Notes: generated by a model not told the origin, from the sequence alone. Shown: positions 27,292 to 36,745, counted from the first letter of the stretch. The stretch is 64,000 nt of DNA from an uncultured Bryobacteraceae bacterium (GCA_938027685.1 CALJAM010000002.1:62001-126000); one strand, 5' to 3'. A program made the numbers and translations.

Positions 27292-29652
27292 ATGCACAAC
27301 TGGCCTCTGATCTACGCGGCGGTGGCGCTGACCACGTTGGCGTCGCTGCTGCTCGAGCTTGCGCTCACGCGGATCTTTTCCGTCGTTTTCTACTACCATT
27401 TCGCTTTTCTGGCTATCTCGATCGCGCTGTTCGGACTGGGTGCCGGCGGGGTGTTCACGTACGCAAGAAAGGCAGCCGGCGGTCTCACCCGACTGGCGCC
27501 CTCGGCCGCCTGGGCATCACTCACCACGGTGGCTGCGCTCGTCTGGCTGCTGACGCGGCGCGACCCCGGCCCTTGGGATCTCGCCGGTGTTTACTTTCTA
27601 AGCGCCCTGCCCTTCTTTTTCGCCGGCGCCGTGATCTCGGCAGCCATCGGCGAGACGATCGTGCGTGTCGGCCGCGTCTACTTCTTTGATCTGGCCGGAG
27701 CTGCCGCGGGATGCCTGCTGCTGGTGCCGCTGCTCGACGTGGCCGGGGGACCGAACACGGTGCTGGCGGCCGCCCTGGCGTTCGCGGTGGCCGCTTTTCT
27801 CTGGAGCCTGTTCTCCACGAAGGGTCGCACACGCCGGCTTACCGCTGCGCTCGCCGCTTGCGTCCTCGTATTGCTGGCCGTGAACTGGCGCTGCAACCTG
27901 CTCGACATCCGACATGCGAAGGGGCGCGACCTGGCGCGGCAGCGGGAGCGGTTCGTCAAATGGAACAGCTTCTCGCGCGTGGCGCTGGCGGGCGAGCCCG
28001 GCTCGGGGATGATTTACATTGACGCCGACGCCTCCACCGGCATTCCGTGGTTCGATTTCGAGCGGATGACGGAGGCCGAGCGTCGCGAAGCGCTGAAGCT
28101 GGGCCCGAGCCTGCCTTTCCTGCTGCGGCCCGGGGCCAAGGCCCTCATCCTAGGCGCGGGCGGAGGGTGGGACGTGGCGCGCGCGCTTGCGTCGGGGAGT
28201 CGCGACGTCACGGCCGTCGAAATCAATCCCATCATCGCCGACACCATCATGCGCCGGCGCTACCCGCATTACAGCAACCGCCTATATTTCAGGCCCGAGG
28301 TGCGAGTCGTCATCGAGGATGCCCGCACGTTCGTGCGGCGCACTCGCGAACGCTACCAGGTCATCCAGGCGACGCTGGTGGATACCTGGGCTGCCACCGC
28401 TGCCGGCGCATACGCGCTATCTGAGAACAACCTGTACACCGTGGAGGCGTTCCGCGAGTATCTCGAGCATCTGACCGAGGACGGCGTGCTGGCCTTCACG
28501 CGCTGGGGCCTCGAGCCTCCGCGCGAGTCGCTGCGCGTCGTGTCGCTGGCCGTGACGGCGCTCGAGGCCTTGGGCGAGCGCGAGCCGGCTCGGCATGTGG
28601 CCGTTTTCCGCGAAGGCAAGCCGGAGGACCTTGAGCGTTGGGGAGTCCTCGATCACATCTTGGTGGCGCGCCGGCCGTTGAGCGAGCCCGATCTCAAATG
28701 GCTCCGAGAATGCGCGCGCGAGCGCGGGCTGTGGCCGGCGTATCTGCCGGGCGAGCGGATTCCGGGCGCTTTCACAGCGATGCTCGAGGCTTCTGAGCGG
28801 AGATCCTTCCTGCGCGAATATCCCTTCGACGTTTCCCCCGTGACCGACAACCGGCCGTTCTTCTTTTACACGGTGCAGCCACGCGACCTCTGGAACTACC
28901 TCAATCGGATCGGGCGGAGCAGCGCCGATTACCAGGTGAACCGCGCGGTGCCTTTGCTTTTCACGCTGTTAGGCGTAAGCCTGCTGGCTACCGTTTCGAT
29001 CTTGGTGCTGCCGCCCCTATTGGCGAGAGATCGCGTCCCGCGCGAGGCGGGCATCCGTGCGTTTCTGGCGTACTTTGTGGCGATCGGCATAGGCTACATC
29101 CTGGTTCAGGTGGCGCTGGTGCAAAGGTTCATCCTGCTGCTCGGCCATCCCGCCAGTGCGCTGAGCGTCATCATTTTTTCGATGCTGTTAGCCAGCGGAC
29201 TGGGCAGCTACTTCAGCTCGCGGCTTGTCGGCCGTGAGGCGGCCCGGCTCGGTTGGATCTTCGCCGGCATCGTGGTCCTGATCGGTGCGCTGGGGCTGCT
29301 GGTCGGCCCGCTGTGTTCGGCGGCGGTTGCCTGGCCCTGGACCGCGAAGGTCGCCGTGACGGCAGCGGCCGTGGCGGCTCCCGCATTCCTGATGGGAACG
29401 CCCTTCCCCACCGGCTTGGCCCAGCTTGAGCGTAGGCACCGGCGCGCCGTGCGGTGGGCCTGGGCGCTGAACGCGGCCGCCAGCGTTCTGGGCAGCGTGC
29501 TGGCCGTCGCGCTGGCGCTGTACCTCGGGCTGCGCGAGACGTTGCTGGCGGGCGGGGTGATGTACGCGGGCGCCTGGGCGGCTACGCGGGCCTGGCGAGT
29601 CGAAAGGCCCGTCGCCCATCCGGTTTTGAGCGGCGCCGCGCGGGCGGGATAG
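27292..29652 (+). CDS. Membrane-bound spermidine-synthase-like protein
   Basis: It has 786 residues. Order: an N-terminal membrane domain of about five to six helices (about 1-205), a soluble SpeE-like Rossmann methyltransferase fold (about 230-520) and a C-terminal membrane domain of about seven helices (about 555-775). The SAM-site motif ALILGAGGGWDVARAL and VTAVEINPIIADTI are plain. Where SpeE has the polyamine site, this protein has TLVDTWAATAAGAYALSENN, so aminopropyl transfer is not assured. Fusions of this type are common in bacteria and unassigned. It starts 22 bases after the previous gene and may share its transcript. Confidence 0.82.
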   Translation: MHNWPLIYAAVALTTLASLLLELALTRIFSVVFYYHFAFLAISIALFGLGAGGVFTYARKAAGGLTRLAPSAAWASLTTVAALVWLLTRRDPGPWDLAGVYFLSALPFFFAGAVISAAIGETIVRVGRVYFFDLAGAAAGCLLLVPLLDVAGGPNTVLAAALAFAVAAFLWSLFSTKGRTRRLTAALAACVLVLLAVNWRCNLLDIRHAKGRDLARQRERFVKWNSFSRVALAGEPGSGMIYIDADASTGIPWFDFERMTEAERREALKLGPSLPFLLRPGAKALILGAGGGWDVARALASGSRDVTAVEINPIIADTIMRRRYPHYSNRLYFRPEVRVVIEDARTFVRRTRERYQVIQATLVDTWAATAAGAYALSENNLYTVEAFREYLEHLTEDGVLAFTRWGLEPPRESLRVVSLAVTALEALGEREPARHVAVFREGKPEDLERWGVLDHILVARRPLSEPDLKWLRECARERGLWPAYLPGERIPGAFTAMLEASERRSFLREYPFDVSPVTDNRPFFFYTVQPRDLWNYLNRIGRSSADYQVNRAVPLLFTLLGVSLLATVSILVLPPLLARDRVPREAGIRAFLAYFVAIGIGYILVQVALVQRFILLLGHPASALSVIIFSMLLASGLGSYFSSRLVGREAARLGWIFAGIVVLIGALGLLVGPLCSAAVAWPWTAKVAVTAAAVAAPAFLMGTPFPTGLAQLERRHRRAVRWAWALNAAASVLGSVLAVALALYLGLRETLLAGGVMYAGAWAATRAWRVERPVAHPVLSGAARAG

Positions 29653-29658
29653 GCGTGC

Positions 29659-30189
29659 TTACTGCCACGCCTTGGGTTGGGGCAGGCAGACCGGCCAGGG
29701 GGCGAAACCGAGCGTCTTGTCTTTGCGCTCGTACCAGATGGAAACTTCCTCGCCGGCGGGGAACTCGAGTCGGTGAATCACGCCGCCGCCGCAATCGCAG
29801 CCGCGCTCGCCCAGCAGGTGCGCGACGATGGTGCCCAGGGTGTAAAGGACACCGGGACCGCACGTCCTGGGGTTGATGTTGACCAGCCGGGCTGCCCTCA
29901 CGTTGCCGTGCGGACTTTGGGGCCCCCAGTCCTCCATGAATTTCTGGAAGGGGTAGTCACGACACGGAGTCGCTTCCGTGCAACCCCACATGCGGTAGGC
30001 TGCTTGGTAGTCCTGCCGCTCGAGAGCCGCGAGGAACTCGCGCAGTTGGCGGCGCGCGGGATAGGTCCTCAGAGCCAGGTAAAGCGCTCCGGCGATCACC
30101 GCCACAATTACCAGCGCCAGGACCAGGCGCTTGACCATCCGCTCGCGCCGCTCCTCTTCTACTCCGTAGCCGCTGAGGAAGTCGGACAT
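29659..30189 (-). CDS. Single-pass membrane protein of unknown function
   Basis: It has 176 residues. One membrane helix at about 20-40 (VLALVIVAVIAGALYLAL) after a short charged N-terminus, then a soluble domain, probably periplasmic. The segment REFLAALERQDYQAAYRMW resembles the start of NTF2-like or DUF4864-type domains, but I would not name it on that. Six cysteines lie in the outer domain (CTEATPC, TCGPG, GCDCGG, VCLPQ), so disulfides are likely. The start has GGGAGG seven bases upstream. It lies 22 bases after the OmpH-like gene in the same direction. Confidence 0.6.
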   Translation of the reverse strand: MSDFLSGYGVEEERRERMVKRLVLALVIVAVIAGALYLALRTYPARRQLREFLAALERQDYQAAYRMWGCTEATPCRDYPFQKFMEDWGPQSPHGNVRAARLVNINPRTCGPGVLYTLGTIVAHLLGERGCDCGGGVIHRLEFPAGEEVSIWYERKDKTLGFAPWPVCLPQPKAWQ

Positions 30190-30211
30190 GGTCGCCTCCC
30201 GAGCGGGCGTC

Positions 30212-30718
30212 TCACTTGGCGGGGTAGGCCTTGTCGTATGCGACGATGACCTCGTTGGTCAGATCCAGGGCCGGCTTGAAGTAAAGCGTGTTGCCCACGT
30301 CAATGATCACATCGAGACCTTTCTCTTCCGCCAGCTTGTTGATGATCTCCCGCATGCGCTGTCCGGCTTTGGTCAGAATTTCGTTGCGCTCCTCGTCCAC
30401 GTCCGATTGGAGATCCTCGCTCAGGCGCTGGAATTCCCGCTGCTTCCGCTGGGCCTGAAACGTCATCTCCGATTCGGCCTGCGGCGTCAGCTTGCCGGCC
30501 AGCGACTGAAGTTTCTCCTGAAGATCCTCGATTTCCTTGCGCAGCTTCTCCAGTTCGGCTTGCCGCGGCTTGTATTTGGCCTCGAGGGCGGCGGAAGCCT
30601 TTTTGATCTCCGCCGTTTCCAGCAGCGCACGCTGAAAGTTGACCACGGCGACCTTTGTCTGGCCGAGCCCAAGCGGCGGCGCCAGGCAGATAAGCGCAGC
30701 GATGAGAGAACGGGACAT
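30212..30718 (-). CDS. OmpH/Skp-family periplasmic chaperone
   Basis: It has 168 residues from the ATG giving MSRSLIAALICLAPPLGLGQ, a signal peptide; the frame extends eight codons upstream. It is followed by KVAVVNFQRALLETAEIKKA, the usual OmpH start, then a long charged coiled coil (about 45-125, KYKPRQAELEKLRKEIEDL) and the closing strand LDVIIDVGNTLYFKPALDLT. Skp-like chaperones hold unfolded outer-membrane proteins in the periplasm, which fits the many TonB receptors here. It sits between groES and the 176-residue membrane protein, not beside bamA or lpxD as often seen. Confidence 0.87.
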   Translation of the reverse strand: MSRSLIAALICLAPPLGLGQTKVAVVNFQRALLETAEIKKASAALEAKYKPRQAELEKLRKEIEDLQEKLQSLAGKLTPQAESEMTFQAQRKQREFQRLSEDLQSDVDEERNEILTKAGQRMREIINKLAEEKGLDVIIDVGNTLYFKPALDLTNEVIVAYDKAYPAK

Positions 30719-30781
30719 GAATGCACTCCTAGATCCGGGCACTCACAAGCCTAACACACGAAGCGGTAGGCACCAGCCGGC

Positions 30782-31069
30782 TCATTCGAGCACGGCTAGG
30801 ATTTCGTCCTCACGCAGGATCAGATACTCCTCGCCGTCTATTTTGACATCCGCGCCGGCATACTTGCCGAACAGGACGCGGTCCCCCACCTTGACGTCAA
30901 GGGGCACCCGCTCCCCATTCTCCAGCAGCTTGCCGTTGCCGACGCCGATCACCTCGCCCTGCTGTGGCTTCTCCTTGGCCGTGTCCGGGATGATGATCCC
31001 GCCCACCTTCTGTTCCTCTTCCTCCAGGCGACGCACCAGAACGCGATCGTGCAGCGGACGGATCTTCAT
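30782..31069 (-). CDS. groES: Co-chaperonin GroES
   Basis: Ten-kilodalton lid of the GroEL chaperonin. It has 95 residues. Typical start [20 protein letters not shown], mobile loop region [21 protein letters not shown], and [26 protein letters not shown] lies six bases before the ATG, in a purine-rich leader of alternating A/G runs (31078-31115). No CIRCE repeat is visible in the leader. No groEL follows; the next gene is the OmpH-like chaperone, so GroEL must be elsewhere. Confidence 0.96.
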   Translation of the reverse strand: MKIRPLHDRVLVRRLEEEEQKVGGIIIPDTAKEKPQQGEVIGVGNGKLLENGERVPLDVKVGDRVLFGKYAGADVKIDGEEYLILREDEILAVLE

Positions 31070-31147
31070 TGTTCCTCCTGAGGTTTCTTTTTTCTTACCT
31101 TTTCTTTCTTAACCCATGCCGCGGCCGGGCGGCAAGCGCGCCCCTGT

Positions 31148-32260
31148 TCATAACAAGCTACGCAGCTCTCGCCAGGGTCTCCCCTGGGCCTCGGCTACCG
31201 CGGGATGCGTAAGGTGTCCTTGATAGGTGTTGACGCCCTGGGCAATAGCGGGGTGGTCGACGCAGGCCTGCTCGAGTCCCTTGTTGGCGAGCTCGAGCAG
31301 GTAAGGGAAGGTAGCGTTGGTCAGGGCGAACGTAGAAGTATGCGGCACGGCCGCCGGCATGTTCGATACACAGTAGTGGAGCACGCCGTCCACGGAGTAC
31401 ACGGGATCGGTGTGCGTGGTGGGTCGCGAAGTCTCCAAGCAACCGCCCTGGTCAATGGAGACGTCCACCACCACGGCGCCCCGTTTCATCCCGGCCACCA
31501 TGTCGCGACGCACCAGCTTGGGCGCTGCGGCCCCGGGGATCAGCACGGCGCCGATCACCAGGTCGGCCGTCCGCAGCGCCTCCCGGATCGTCCACACGTT
31601 GGAAGCCAGCGTGACCACCTGGCTGGCGAAGATGTCATCGAGCTGACGCAGCCGATTCAGGTTCTTGTCGATGATGGTGACACGGGCGCCCATGCCAAAA
31701 GCGATGCGCGCGGCGTTGGTGCCCACGACTCCCCCACCCAGTACGACGACCTCGGCAGGCGCCACGCCGGGTACGCCGCCCAGCAAAACACCCCTGCCGC
31801 CGTTGGGCGCCTCCAAGTACACCGCCCCGATCTGCGCCGCCAAACGCCCCGCCACCTCGCTCATCGGCGTCAGCAGCGGCAGAGAACCGTCGGGTTCCCG
31901 GATCGTCTCGTAAGCGACCGCGTTGACACGCCGCTCCAGCAGGCGCTCCGTCAGCTCCGGCAGCGGCGCAAGGTGCAAGTAAGTGAACAGGATCAGACCG
32001 GGGCGCAGGAATCCGTACTCGGATGGTTGCGGCTCCTTGACTTTCACCACTAGATCGGCACGTTGCCAAACCTCGGCCGCGGCCGCCACCATCTCCGCGC
32101 CCGCCTGCTCGTACTGTTCGTCTGGGATCGAACTGCCTTCGCCCGCAGAACGCTCGACCAGCACCCTGTGGCCGGCCTCCCGCAGGGCAATGACCCCGGC
32201 GGGCACCAGGCCCACGCGCGTCTCGTGATCCTTGATCTCCCTTGGAACCCCAATGATCAC
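31148..32260 (-). CDS. ald: Alanine dehydrogenase
   Basis: NAD-dependent interconversion of L-alanine and pyruvate plus ammonia. It has 370 residues. N-terminal [20 protein letters not shown] is the family signature. [15 protein letters not shown] carries substrate-site Lys, and the NAD site is [22 protein letters not shown] near residue 170. [19 protein letters not shown] near 270 includes the catalytic-region residues. The start is a GTG directly after the stop TAA of the peptidoglycan-binding gene (no gap), with GGGGAG upstream, so the two are cotranslated. Confidence 0.95.
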   Translation of the reverse strand: MIIGVPREIKDHETRVGLVPAGVIALREAGHRVLVERSAGEGSSIPDEQYEQAGAEMVAAAAEVWQRADLVVKVKEPQPSEYGFLRPGLILFTYLHLAPLPELTERLLERRVNAVAYETIREPDGSLPLLTPMSEVAGRLAAQIGAVYLEAPNGGRGVLLGGVPGVAPAEVVVLGGGVVGTNAARIAFGMGARVTIIDKNLNRLRQLDDIFASQVVTLASNVWTIREALRTADLVIGAVLIPGAAAPKLVRRDMVAGMKRGAVVVDVSIDQGGCLETSRPTTHTDPVYSVDGVLHYCVSNMPAAVPHTSTFALTNATFPYLLELANKGLEQACVDHPAIAQGVNTYQGHLTHPAVAEAQGRPWRELRSLL

Positions 32261-32788
32261 TTACGGTTTCTCCCCTGTGCTTTGGCCGTCCGACAGCGCG
32301 GACGGGGCGCCGGCGGTATGTGAGGCGCGGTTGGGACCCAGCCCCAGCGCGATCAGCGTCAGGGCGTTGATTTTGCCCGTGGCGTCCAGGTTGTGATCCT
32401 GCTGGAAACGTTTGAGAGCCTCCACGGATTCCGGTCCCCAGCTCCCCGTCGCGGGGCCCGCGAGGTAGCCTCGCTCGATTAAGGCTCGCTGGATTTCGGC
32501 GTACCGTTCGGGAGTCGGCTCTTGCTGCAACCGCGCCCTGTTCGCCTGCGCTTTGGACTTAGTCGCACTGCGCGCGGTCCTGCGGCCTGTCGCGGAGTTT
32601 GCGCCGTCCCTACCTGCGGGGGACTTATTAGCAGTGGTCGCAGGGCGACTGCTCCTCGGCTTGGCTGCCGCCTGCTTCGCCCGGCTGCCGGAACGGTTTG
32701 CGGCGGAAGGGTTGACCGCCGCCTGCCACCCGGCAAGTCCGACCGCTGTTATCAGGCACCAAACCGACATGAGCGCGGCCTGCCGCAT
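32261..32788 (-). CDS. Exported peptidoglycan-binding-domain protein
   Basis: It has 175 residues. Signal peptide about 1-22 (LMSVWCLITAVGLAGWQ). A low-complexity, basic Ala/Arg/Ser/Lys-rich segment (about 28-85) follows, then a PG_binding_1 domain at about 92-150: RYAEIQRALIERGYLAGP, GSWGPESVEALKRFQQDHNL and GKINALTLIALG. It likely anchors to cell-wall peptidoglycan; there is no catalytic domain. GGAGGGAGG lies just upstream of the ATG. It sits 62 bases downstream of the HtrA gene and abuts ald. Confidence 0.78.
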   Translation of the reverse strand: MRQAALMSVWCLITAVGLAGWQAAVNPSAANRSGSRAKQAAAKPRSSRPATTANKSPAGRDGANSATGRRTARSATKSKAQANRARLQQEPTPERYAEIQRALIERGYLAGPATGSWGPESVEALKRFQQDHNLDATGKINALTLIALGLGPNRASHTAGAPSALSDGQSTGEKP

Positions 32789-32850
32789 AACGCCTCCCTC
32801 CAGCAGAAAACCGGAATTATGCTACCACGTCGCGGATCCGCGGCAACGGC

Positions 32851-34491
32851 TCAGTTCGGGTTTTGGGGCAGCGTGCCGGCGGCGAAGAAGGGTTGCCACT
32901 CCGGCTGCTGCCCGCGCTGCGCCGTCGGTGAAGCGCGCATGACGCGGAAGGCCACCGCGTCACCCGGCTTCAGTCCGCTTTGGATCCGCAGCACGTCGTC
33001 CACCGAGTTGACCGGCTGGCGGTTGATCGAGGTGATGATATCGCGCGCCAGAAGTCCGATGTCTTCCGCGAACGAGCCGGGCTCCACTTCGGTGATGAGA
33101 ACGCCCCGCCCCTGGTAGCCCAGCCGTTCGCGATCGCTGTCGGTGAGGTTCTTAATGCTCATCCCGAAGCGGGCCTGCGTACCCGTTTCGATACCAGGCG
33201 CCTCGGGGCGCAGGCGCCTGCCGGCCAGATGCGGGAAGACTTCCGTCCGCTCGGCAATCTTCACCTTAAAATCGATCTTCTTGCCGTCGCGCAACACCGT
33301 GACGGTGGCTTCGCTGCCCACAGGCGTGTTGGCCACGCGATTGACCAGGTCGTCGCCGTCCCGCACGGGCTGCCCGTTATAGGCAATGATGATGTCCTCG
33401 GCCTTGATGCCCGCCTTGTCCGCGGGTCCGCCGGGCGCCACGCGTTCGACAAAGACGCCTTGGGAAGCGCCGTAAGCCTTCAGAAGGTCTTCTCGGCCCT
33501 GCCGGAACTCTATGCCGATGGAGCCGCGCGAGACCTTGCCCGTCTTTATGATCTGATTGTAAACGCTGACCGCCAGATTGATCGGCAAGGCGAAGCCCAC
33601 GCCAGCGTAACTGCCGGTATCGGTGGCGATGGCGGTGTTGATCCCGATCACCTCCCCGCGCGCGTTCACCAGGGGACCGCCGCTGTTGCCGGGATTGATT
33701 GCGGCGTCCGTCTGGAGGAATCGCTGCAACTGGTGCGTCTCATCGCCTACCTGACGGCCTTTCGCACTGATGATTCCGGCCGTCACCGTGGCCTCCAGAC
33801 CGAAGGGCGAGCCGATGGCGATCACCCATTCGCCGACCTGAGTGGCGTCGGAGTTGCCGATCTTCGCCGGCACCAGCGGACGCCCGACGCCCTCGACCTT
33901 GATCACGGCCAGATCCGTCTCCGGGTCGGAACCGATCAGCTTGGCGTCGTACTGCTTGGGATCGCTGTGGAATTTGACCTGAATGCGGCTGGCGTTTTCG
34001 ACCACGTGCAGGTTGGTGATGATGTAGCCGTTCTTGTCCACGACCACGCCGGATCCGTTACCCTGTCGGCGGAAGGGCATCCTCGGCAAGTCCTCGAACG
34101 GGCTGCCGAAAAAGCGCCGGAACCAGTCCCATCCCCGCTGATCTTCATCGTCGAAGGGCGAAGGCTGTCGCTGCCGTTGCCGCTGACCCTGCTGGCCTCT
34201 AGGCGGCGTTCCGTAAGTCGAAGTGATGTTCACCACCGAAGGCGACAACTGCCTGGCCAACTGCGCGAAAGCCGTCGAGAGCTCGACCGGATCGGGGACA
34301 TGCAAAGGCGTGGCGTCGGCCGCGATGGCTGACTGCGGGGCACCGGCCCGTGCATGGCCCGTGATCAACGTACCGATCAAGATACCCAGCGACAGGGTGA
34401 ATAACAGGAGGGTCACCGACAGAAGCCTGTGCTGGCGCATTCGGGTGAGGAAGTCCATGGGCTGATCGCTCCGGAGGTAGCTGTCCATCAT
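32851..34491 (-). CDS. HtrA/DegP-family periplasmic serine protease with two PDZ domains
   Basis: Quality-control protease of the envelope. It has 546 residues from the first ATG, which overlaps the EamA stop as TAATG; a second ATG at 34458 (MDFLTRMRQHRLLSVTLLLF) has GGAG upstream and is a good alternative. An N-terminal membrane anchor is at about 18-40. Catalytic triad (numbered from 34491): His162 in TNLHVVENA, Asp193 in ETDLAVIKV, Ser270 in PGNSGGPLVN. PDZ1 is about 300-385 and PDZ2 about 420-510. A Gln/Arg-rich linker (RGQQGQRQRQRQPSPFDDED) precedes the protease domain. The frame runs open upstream into the EamA gene, but that stretch is not protein-like. Confidence 0.93.
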   Translation of the reverse strand: MMDSYLRSDQPMDFLTRMRQHRLLSVTLLLFTLSLGILIGTLITGHARAGAPQSAIAADATPLHVPDPVELSTAFAQLARQLSPSVVNITSTYGTPPRGQQGQRQRQRQPSPFDDEDQRGWDWFRRFFGSPFEDLPRMPFRRQGNGSGVVVDKNGYIITNLHVVENASRIQVKFHSDPKQYDAKLIGSDPETDLAVIKVEGVGRPLVPAKIGNSDATQVGEWVIAIGSPFGLEATVTAGIISAKGRQVGDETHQLQRFLQTDAAINPGNSGGPLVNARGEVIGINTAIATDTGSYAGVGFALPINLAVSVYNQIIKTGKVSRGSIGIEFRQGREDLLKAYGASQGVFVERVAPGGPADKAGIKAEDIIIAYNGQPVRDGDDLVNRVANTPVGSEATVTVLRDGKKIDFKVKIAERTEVFPHLAGRRLRPEAPGIETGTQARFGMSIKNLTDSDRERLGYQGRGVLITEVEPGSFAEDIGLLARDIITSINRQPVNSVDDVLRIQSGLKPGDAVAFRVMRASPTAQRGQQPEWQPFFAAGTLPQNPN

Positions 34492-35408
34492 TATAAGCCA
34501 CGCGTGTGGTCCCGGCGGGTGACCGGACGCGGGATCTTCAACGACTTGAGTTCGACCGCCAGGATGCCGGACAGGATGAGGCCCGCACCGACGGTCTGCC
34601 GAAGGCTCAGACGCTCCCCGGTGACCGCGTAGGAAGTCAGCCAGGCGAAAACCGGTTCGAGGGCGAACATCAGCGCCGTATGGGTCGGGGTGGTGCGCTG
34701 CTGTGCCCACGTCTGCACGGAGAAGGCCAGTGCGGTGGCCAGCAGCCCCGTCACCAGCAGCGCCGAAACCACGCGCGGGGTGAGCCGGAGGTACCAGGAT
34801 TCGGCCCACCAGAAGGTGAGCGCGCAGAGGATGGTAGCCGTGGCGATCTGCACCAGCGTCAGCGCCTGGTAGTTGACCCTCGGCGCCCAGTGCCCGACCG
34901 CCAGGATGTGCAGAGCAAAGCCCCCGGCGCAGCCCACGGTCAGCAGATCGCCCGGGTTTATGCTTCCGAACCCGTCCTCCAGAGTGAGGAGGCCCATGCC
35001 GAGCGTAGCTGCCGTGATACCCGCGGCCTCCGTCGGCCCCGGAAGGCGGCGCCGAAACGCCGAGGCCAGTGCCGGCACCATCACGATCGAAAGACCCGTA
35101 AGAAAGGCCGATTTCGACGGTGTCGTGTACCGCAAACCGAGGGTCTGAAGCCAATAGCCGGTGAAAAGACACAGGCCCGCTACCAAGCCCCCCACAGCGA
35201 GCGGCCGCCTGTCCTGAAACCGTCCTGCCAAGGGCCGTGCAGTCAGCGCTAGGGCCACCGTGGCAAGGCTGAATCGGAGGCACAGGAACAGCAACGTGGA
35301 GGCGTCATGAAGGGCCTCCTTGACCACGACGAATGTGGCGCCCCAGACGAACGCGATGCCGGCCAGGGCGAGGTCGGCGCGCCAACTGGCGCCTTCGGCG
35401 GCCCTCAC
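34491..35408 (-). CDS. EamA/DMT-family transporter
   Basis: Drug/metabolite transporter superfamily permease, inner membrane. It has 305 residues and ten predicted helices in two five-helix EamA repeats (FVWGATFVVVKEAL at the start of repeat 1; LLVTGLLATALAFSVQTW and HTALMFALEPVFAWLTSYAVTGE in repeat 2). I start at the GTG at 35408, which forms a GTGA overlap with the stop of the M20 peptidase gene; a longer frame to 35495 gives a non-membrane, unlikely N-terminus. It ends in TAATG with the HtrA start. The substrate is unknown, often amino acids or metabolites. Confidence 0.87.
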   Translation of the reverse strand: MRAAEGASWRADLALAGIAFVWGATFVVVKEALHDASTLLFLCLRFSLATVALALTARPLAGRFQDRRPLAVGGLVAGLCLFTGYWLQTLGLRYTTPSKSAFLTGLSIVMVPALASAFRRRLPGPTEAAGITAATLGMGLLTLEDGFGSINPGDLLTVGCAGGFALHILAVGHWAPRVNYQALTLVQIATATILCALTFWWAESWYLRLTPRVVSALLVTGLLATALAFSVQTWAQQRTTPTHTALMFALEPVFAWLTSYAVTGERLSLRQTVGAGLILSGILAVELKSLKIPRPVTRRDHTRGL

Positions 35409-36646
35409 GGCGCTCCCGCGCCTCCCCGCATGAGCAGGCACAAAAGTAGCAGGATCCTTTTCAATCCCAGATCGCGACCCTCTGGGTGATACCACTCCGT
35501 ATCGCTGTGCGCACCGCCGCCCTGGCCGCCCGCACCGATGGCGATGGCGGGGAGGCCGAGCGAAAGGGGAACGTTGGCGTCCGTGGAAGCCGAATCCAGA
35601 CGTGAGCGGATGCCCAGGTGCGCATCGACGGCCTGGATGCAGGCCAGCAGCGGCGAATCGACGGGTAGTCGCCCGCCGGGCCGAAAGCCGATTTCGCGCA
35701 ACTTGCCCGCTAGCCTGCCGCCGGAGGCCCGCCGGTTCTCCATTTGTAAGGCCTCCTCGACCGCGGCGCTGAGGGACTGGATCCAGGGTTCGAGATCTTC
35801 CTCACGTTCACAGCGCAGATCTACTTTCGCTCGCGCCGACCTGGGAATGGCGTTGATGCTTGTGCCTCCCTCGATCCAGCCGAAATTGAACGAGCACCGA
35901 GAGCCGTTGAGAGTCTCGTTGAGCTGCCGGTCGGTGAAGAGCGTGATCGCGCGGCTGAGAGCGTGGACCGGGTTCGCCGTACCCGCGTCGCTCCAACTGT
36001 GCCCGCCAGGGCCGGAGTAGCAGATTTCGAATCGGCGGCTGGCGATGCCTTGGCAGGTAATGTGATCGATGGCAGGCCCGTCCAGGACTACGAAGGCCCG
36101 CCATCGCGAGGCCAGGGGGGACGCCGTGCAGAGGTACCGCATGCCGCTGAGGTTGCCCTCCCCCTCCTCCCCCACGTTGGCGATCAAGGCAAAGTCGGCC
36201 GGCAGATCCGGTCCCGGCGGGCTGTAGTGCAGCGCGGCCGCGATCGCTAACAGGGCGGCCAGCCCGGCTCCGTTGTCCGCCACCCCGGGGCCGCGCAGCC
36301 GGCCGTCGGGCTCAATCGTGATCTCGCTCCTACTGCGCGGCGCCAGCACGGTATCCAGATGCGCGGTTACAGCGACCAGCGGTCCCGAGCGCGCCCGCGG
36401 GAACGCAATGACGTTGCCCGCCCGGTCCACCTGCACCTCGCAGCCGAGCTTGCGGAACTGCGCCGCCATCCACTCGGCGCGCCGTTGCTCGAAGAAGGTG
36501 GGGGCGGGAATGCGGCAAACCTCCAGGTGTTGCTCCTGGATCCACTGCTTCTCGCGCGTAAACCACTGGAGGCACTCGCGGACCGCGGGGGATTCCGTCA
36601 ACTCGGCCAGCAGGCTTTTCCATCGACTGGGCCGCCCAGCGGACAT
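35405..36646 (-). CDS. M20-family metallopeptidase
   Basis: It has 413 residues with no signal peptide, so cytoplasmic. Di-zinc peptidase, closest in look to tripeptide aminopeptidase/PepT-like members. Motifs: VTAHLDTV (first His/Asp), GVADNGAGLAALLAI (bridging Asp), ANVGEEGEGNLSGMRYL (catalytic Glu pair) and C-terminal GGAHSDTEWYHPEG with the last His. The dimerisation insert spans about 195-300. It leads a coupled run M20-EamA-HtrA. TACACT lies nine bases before the ATG and no Shine-Dalgarno is seen, again a near-leaderless arrangement. Confidence 0.88.
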   Translation of the reverse strand: MSAGRPSRWKSLLAELTESPAVRECLQWFTREKQWIQEQHLEVCRIPAPTFFEQRRAEWMAAQFRKLGCEVQVDRAGNVIAFPRARSGPLVAVTAHLDTVLAPRSRSEITIEPDGRLRGPGVADNGAGLAALLAIAAALHYSPPGPDLPADFALIANVGEEGEGNLSGMRYLCTASPLASRWRAFVVLDGPAIDHITCQGIASRRFEICYSGPGGHSWSDAGTANPVHALSRAITLFTDRQLNETLNGSRCSFNFGWIEGGTSINAIPRSARAKVDLRCEREEDLEPWIQSLSAAVEEALQMENRRASGGRLAGKLREIGFRPGGRLPVDSPLLACIQAVDAHLGIRSRLDSASTDANVPLSLGLPAIAIGAGGQGGGAHSDTEWYHPEGRDLGLKRILLLLCLLMRGGAGAP

Positions 36647-36745
36647 CTGAAAGCCAGTGTAACAGCGCGCTGCCCGGCCTGAAAAAGATCGAAACCTCTA
36701 GCTTTGCCGCTTGCCGGCGCCTACAATGTAATTGCGAGGTGCTCC

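Noticed and set aside
31070-31147. CIRCE heat-shock repeat before groES
   Set aside because: No TTAGCACTC/GAGTGCTAA arms are present in the leader.
32980-34332. Plus-strand frame of 450 codons opposite the HtrA gene
   Set aside because: Antisense of the protease and PDZ coding region with no recognisable domain.
34492-35283. Open frame extending the HtrA protease upstream by about 260 codons
   Set aside because: It lies within the EamA gene on the same strand in another frame, lacks protein-like composition, and the HtrA anchor sequence begins at 34491 or 34458.
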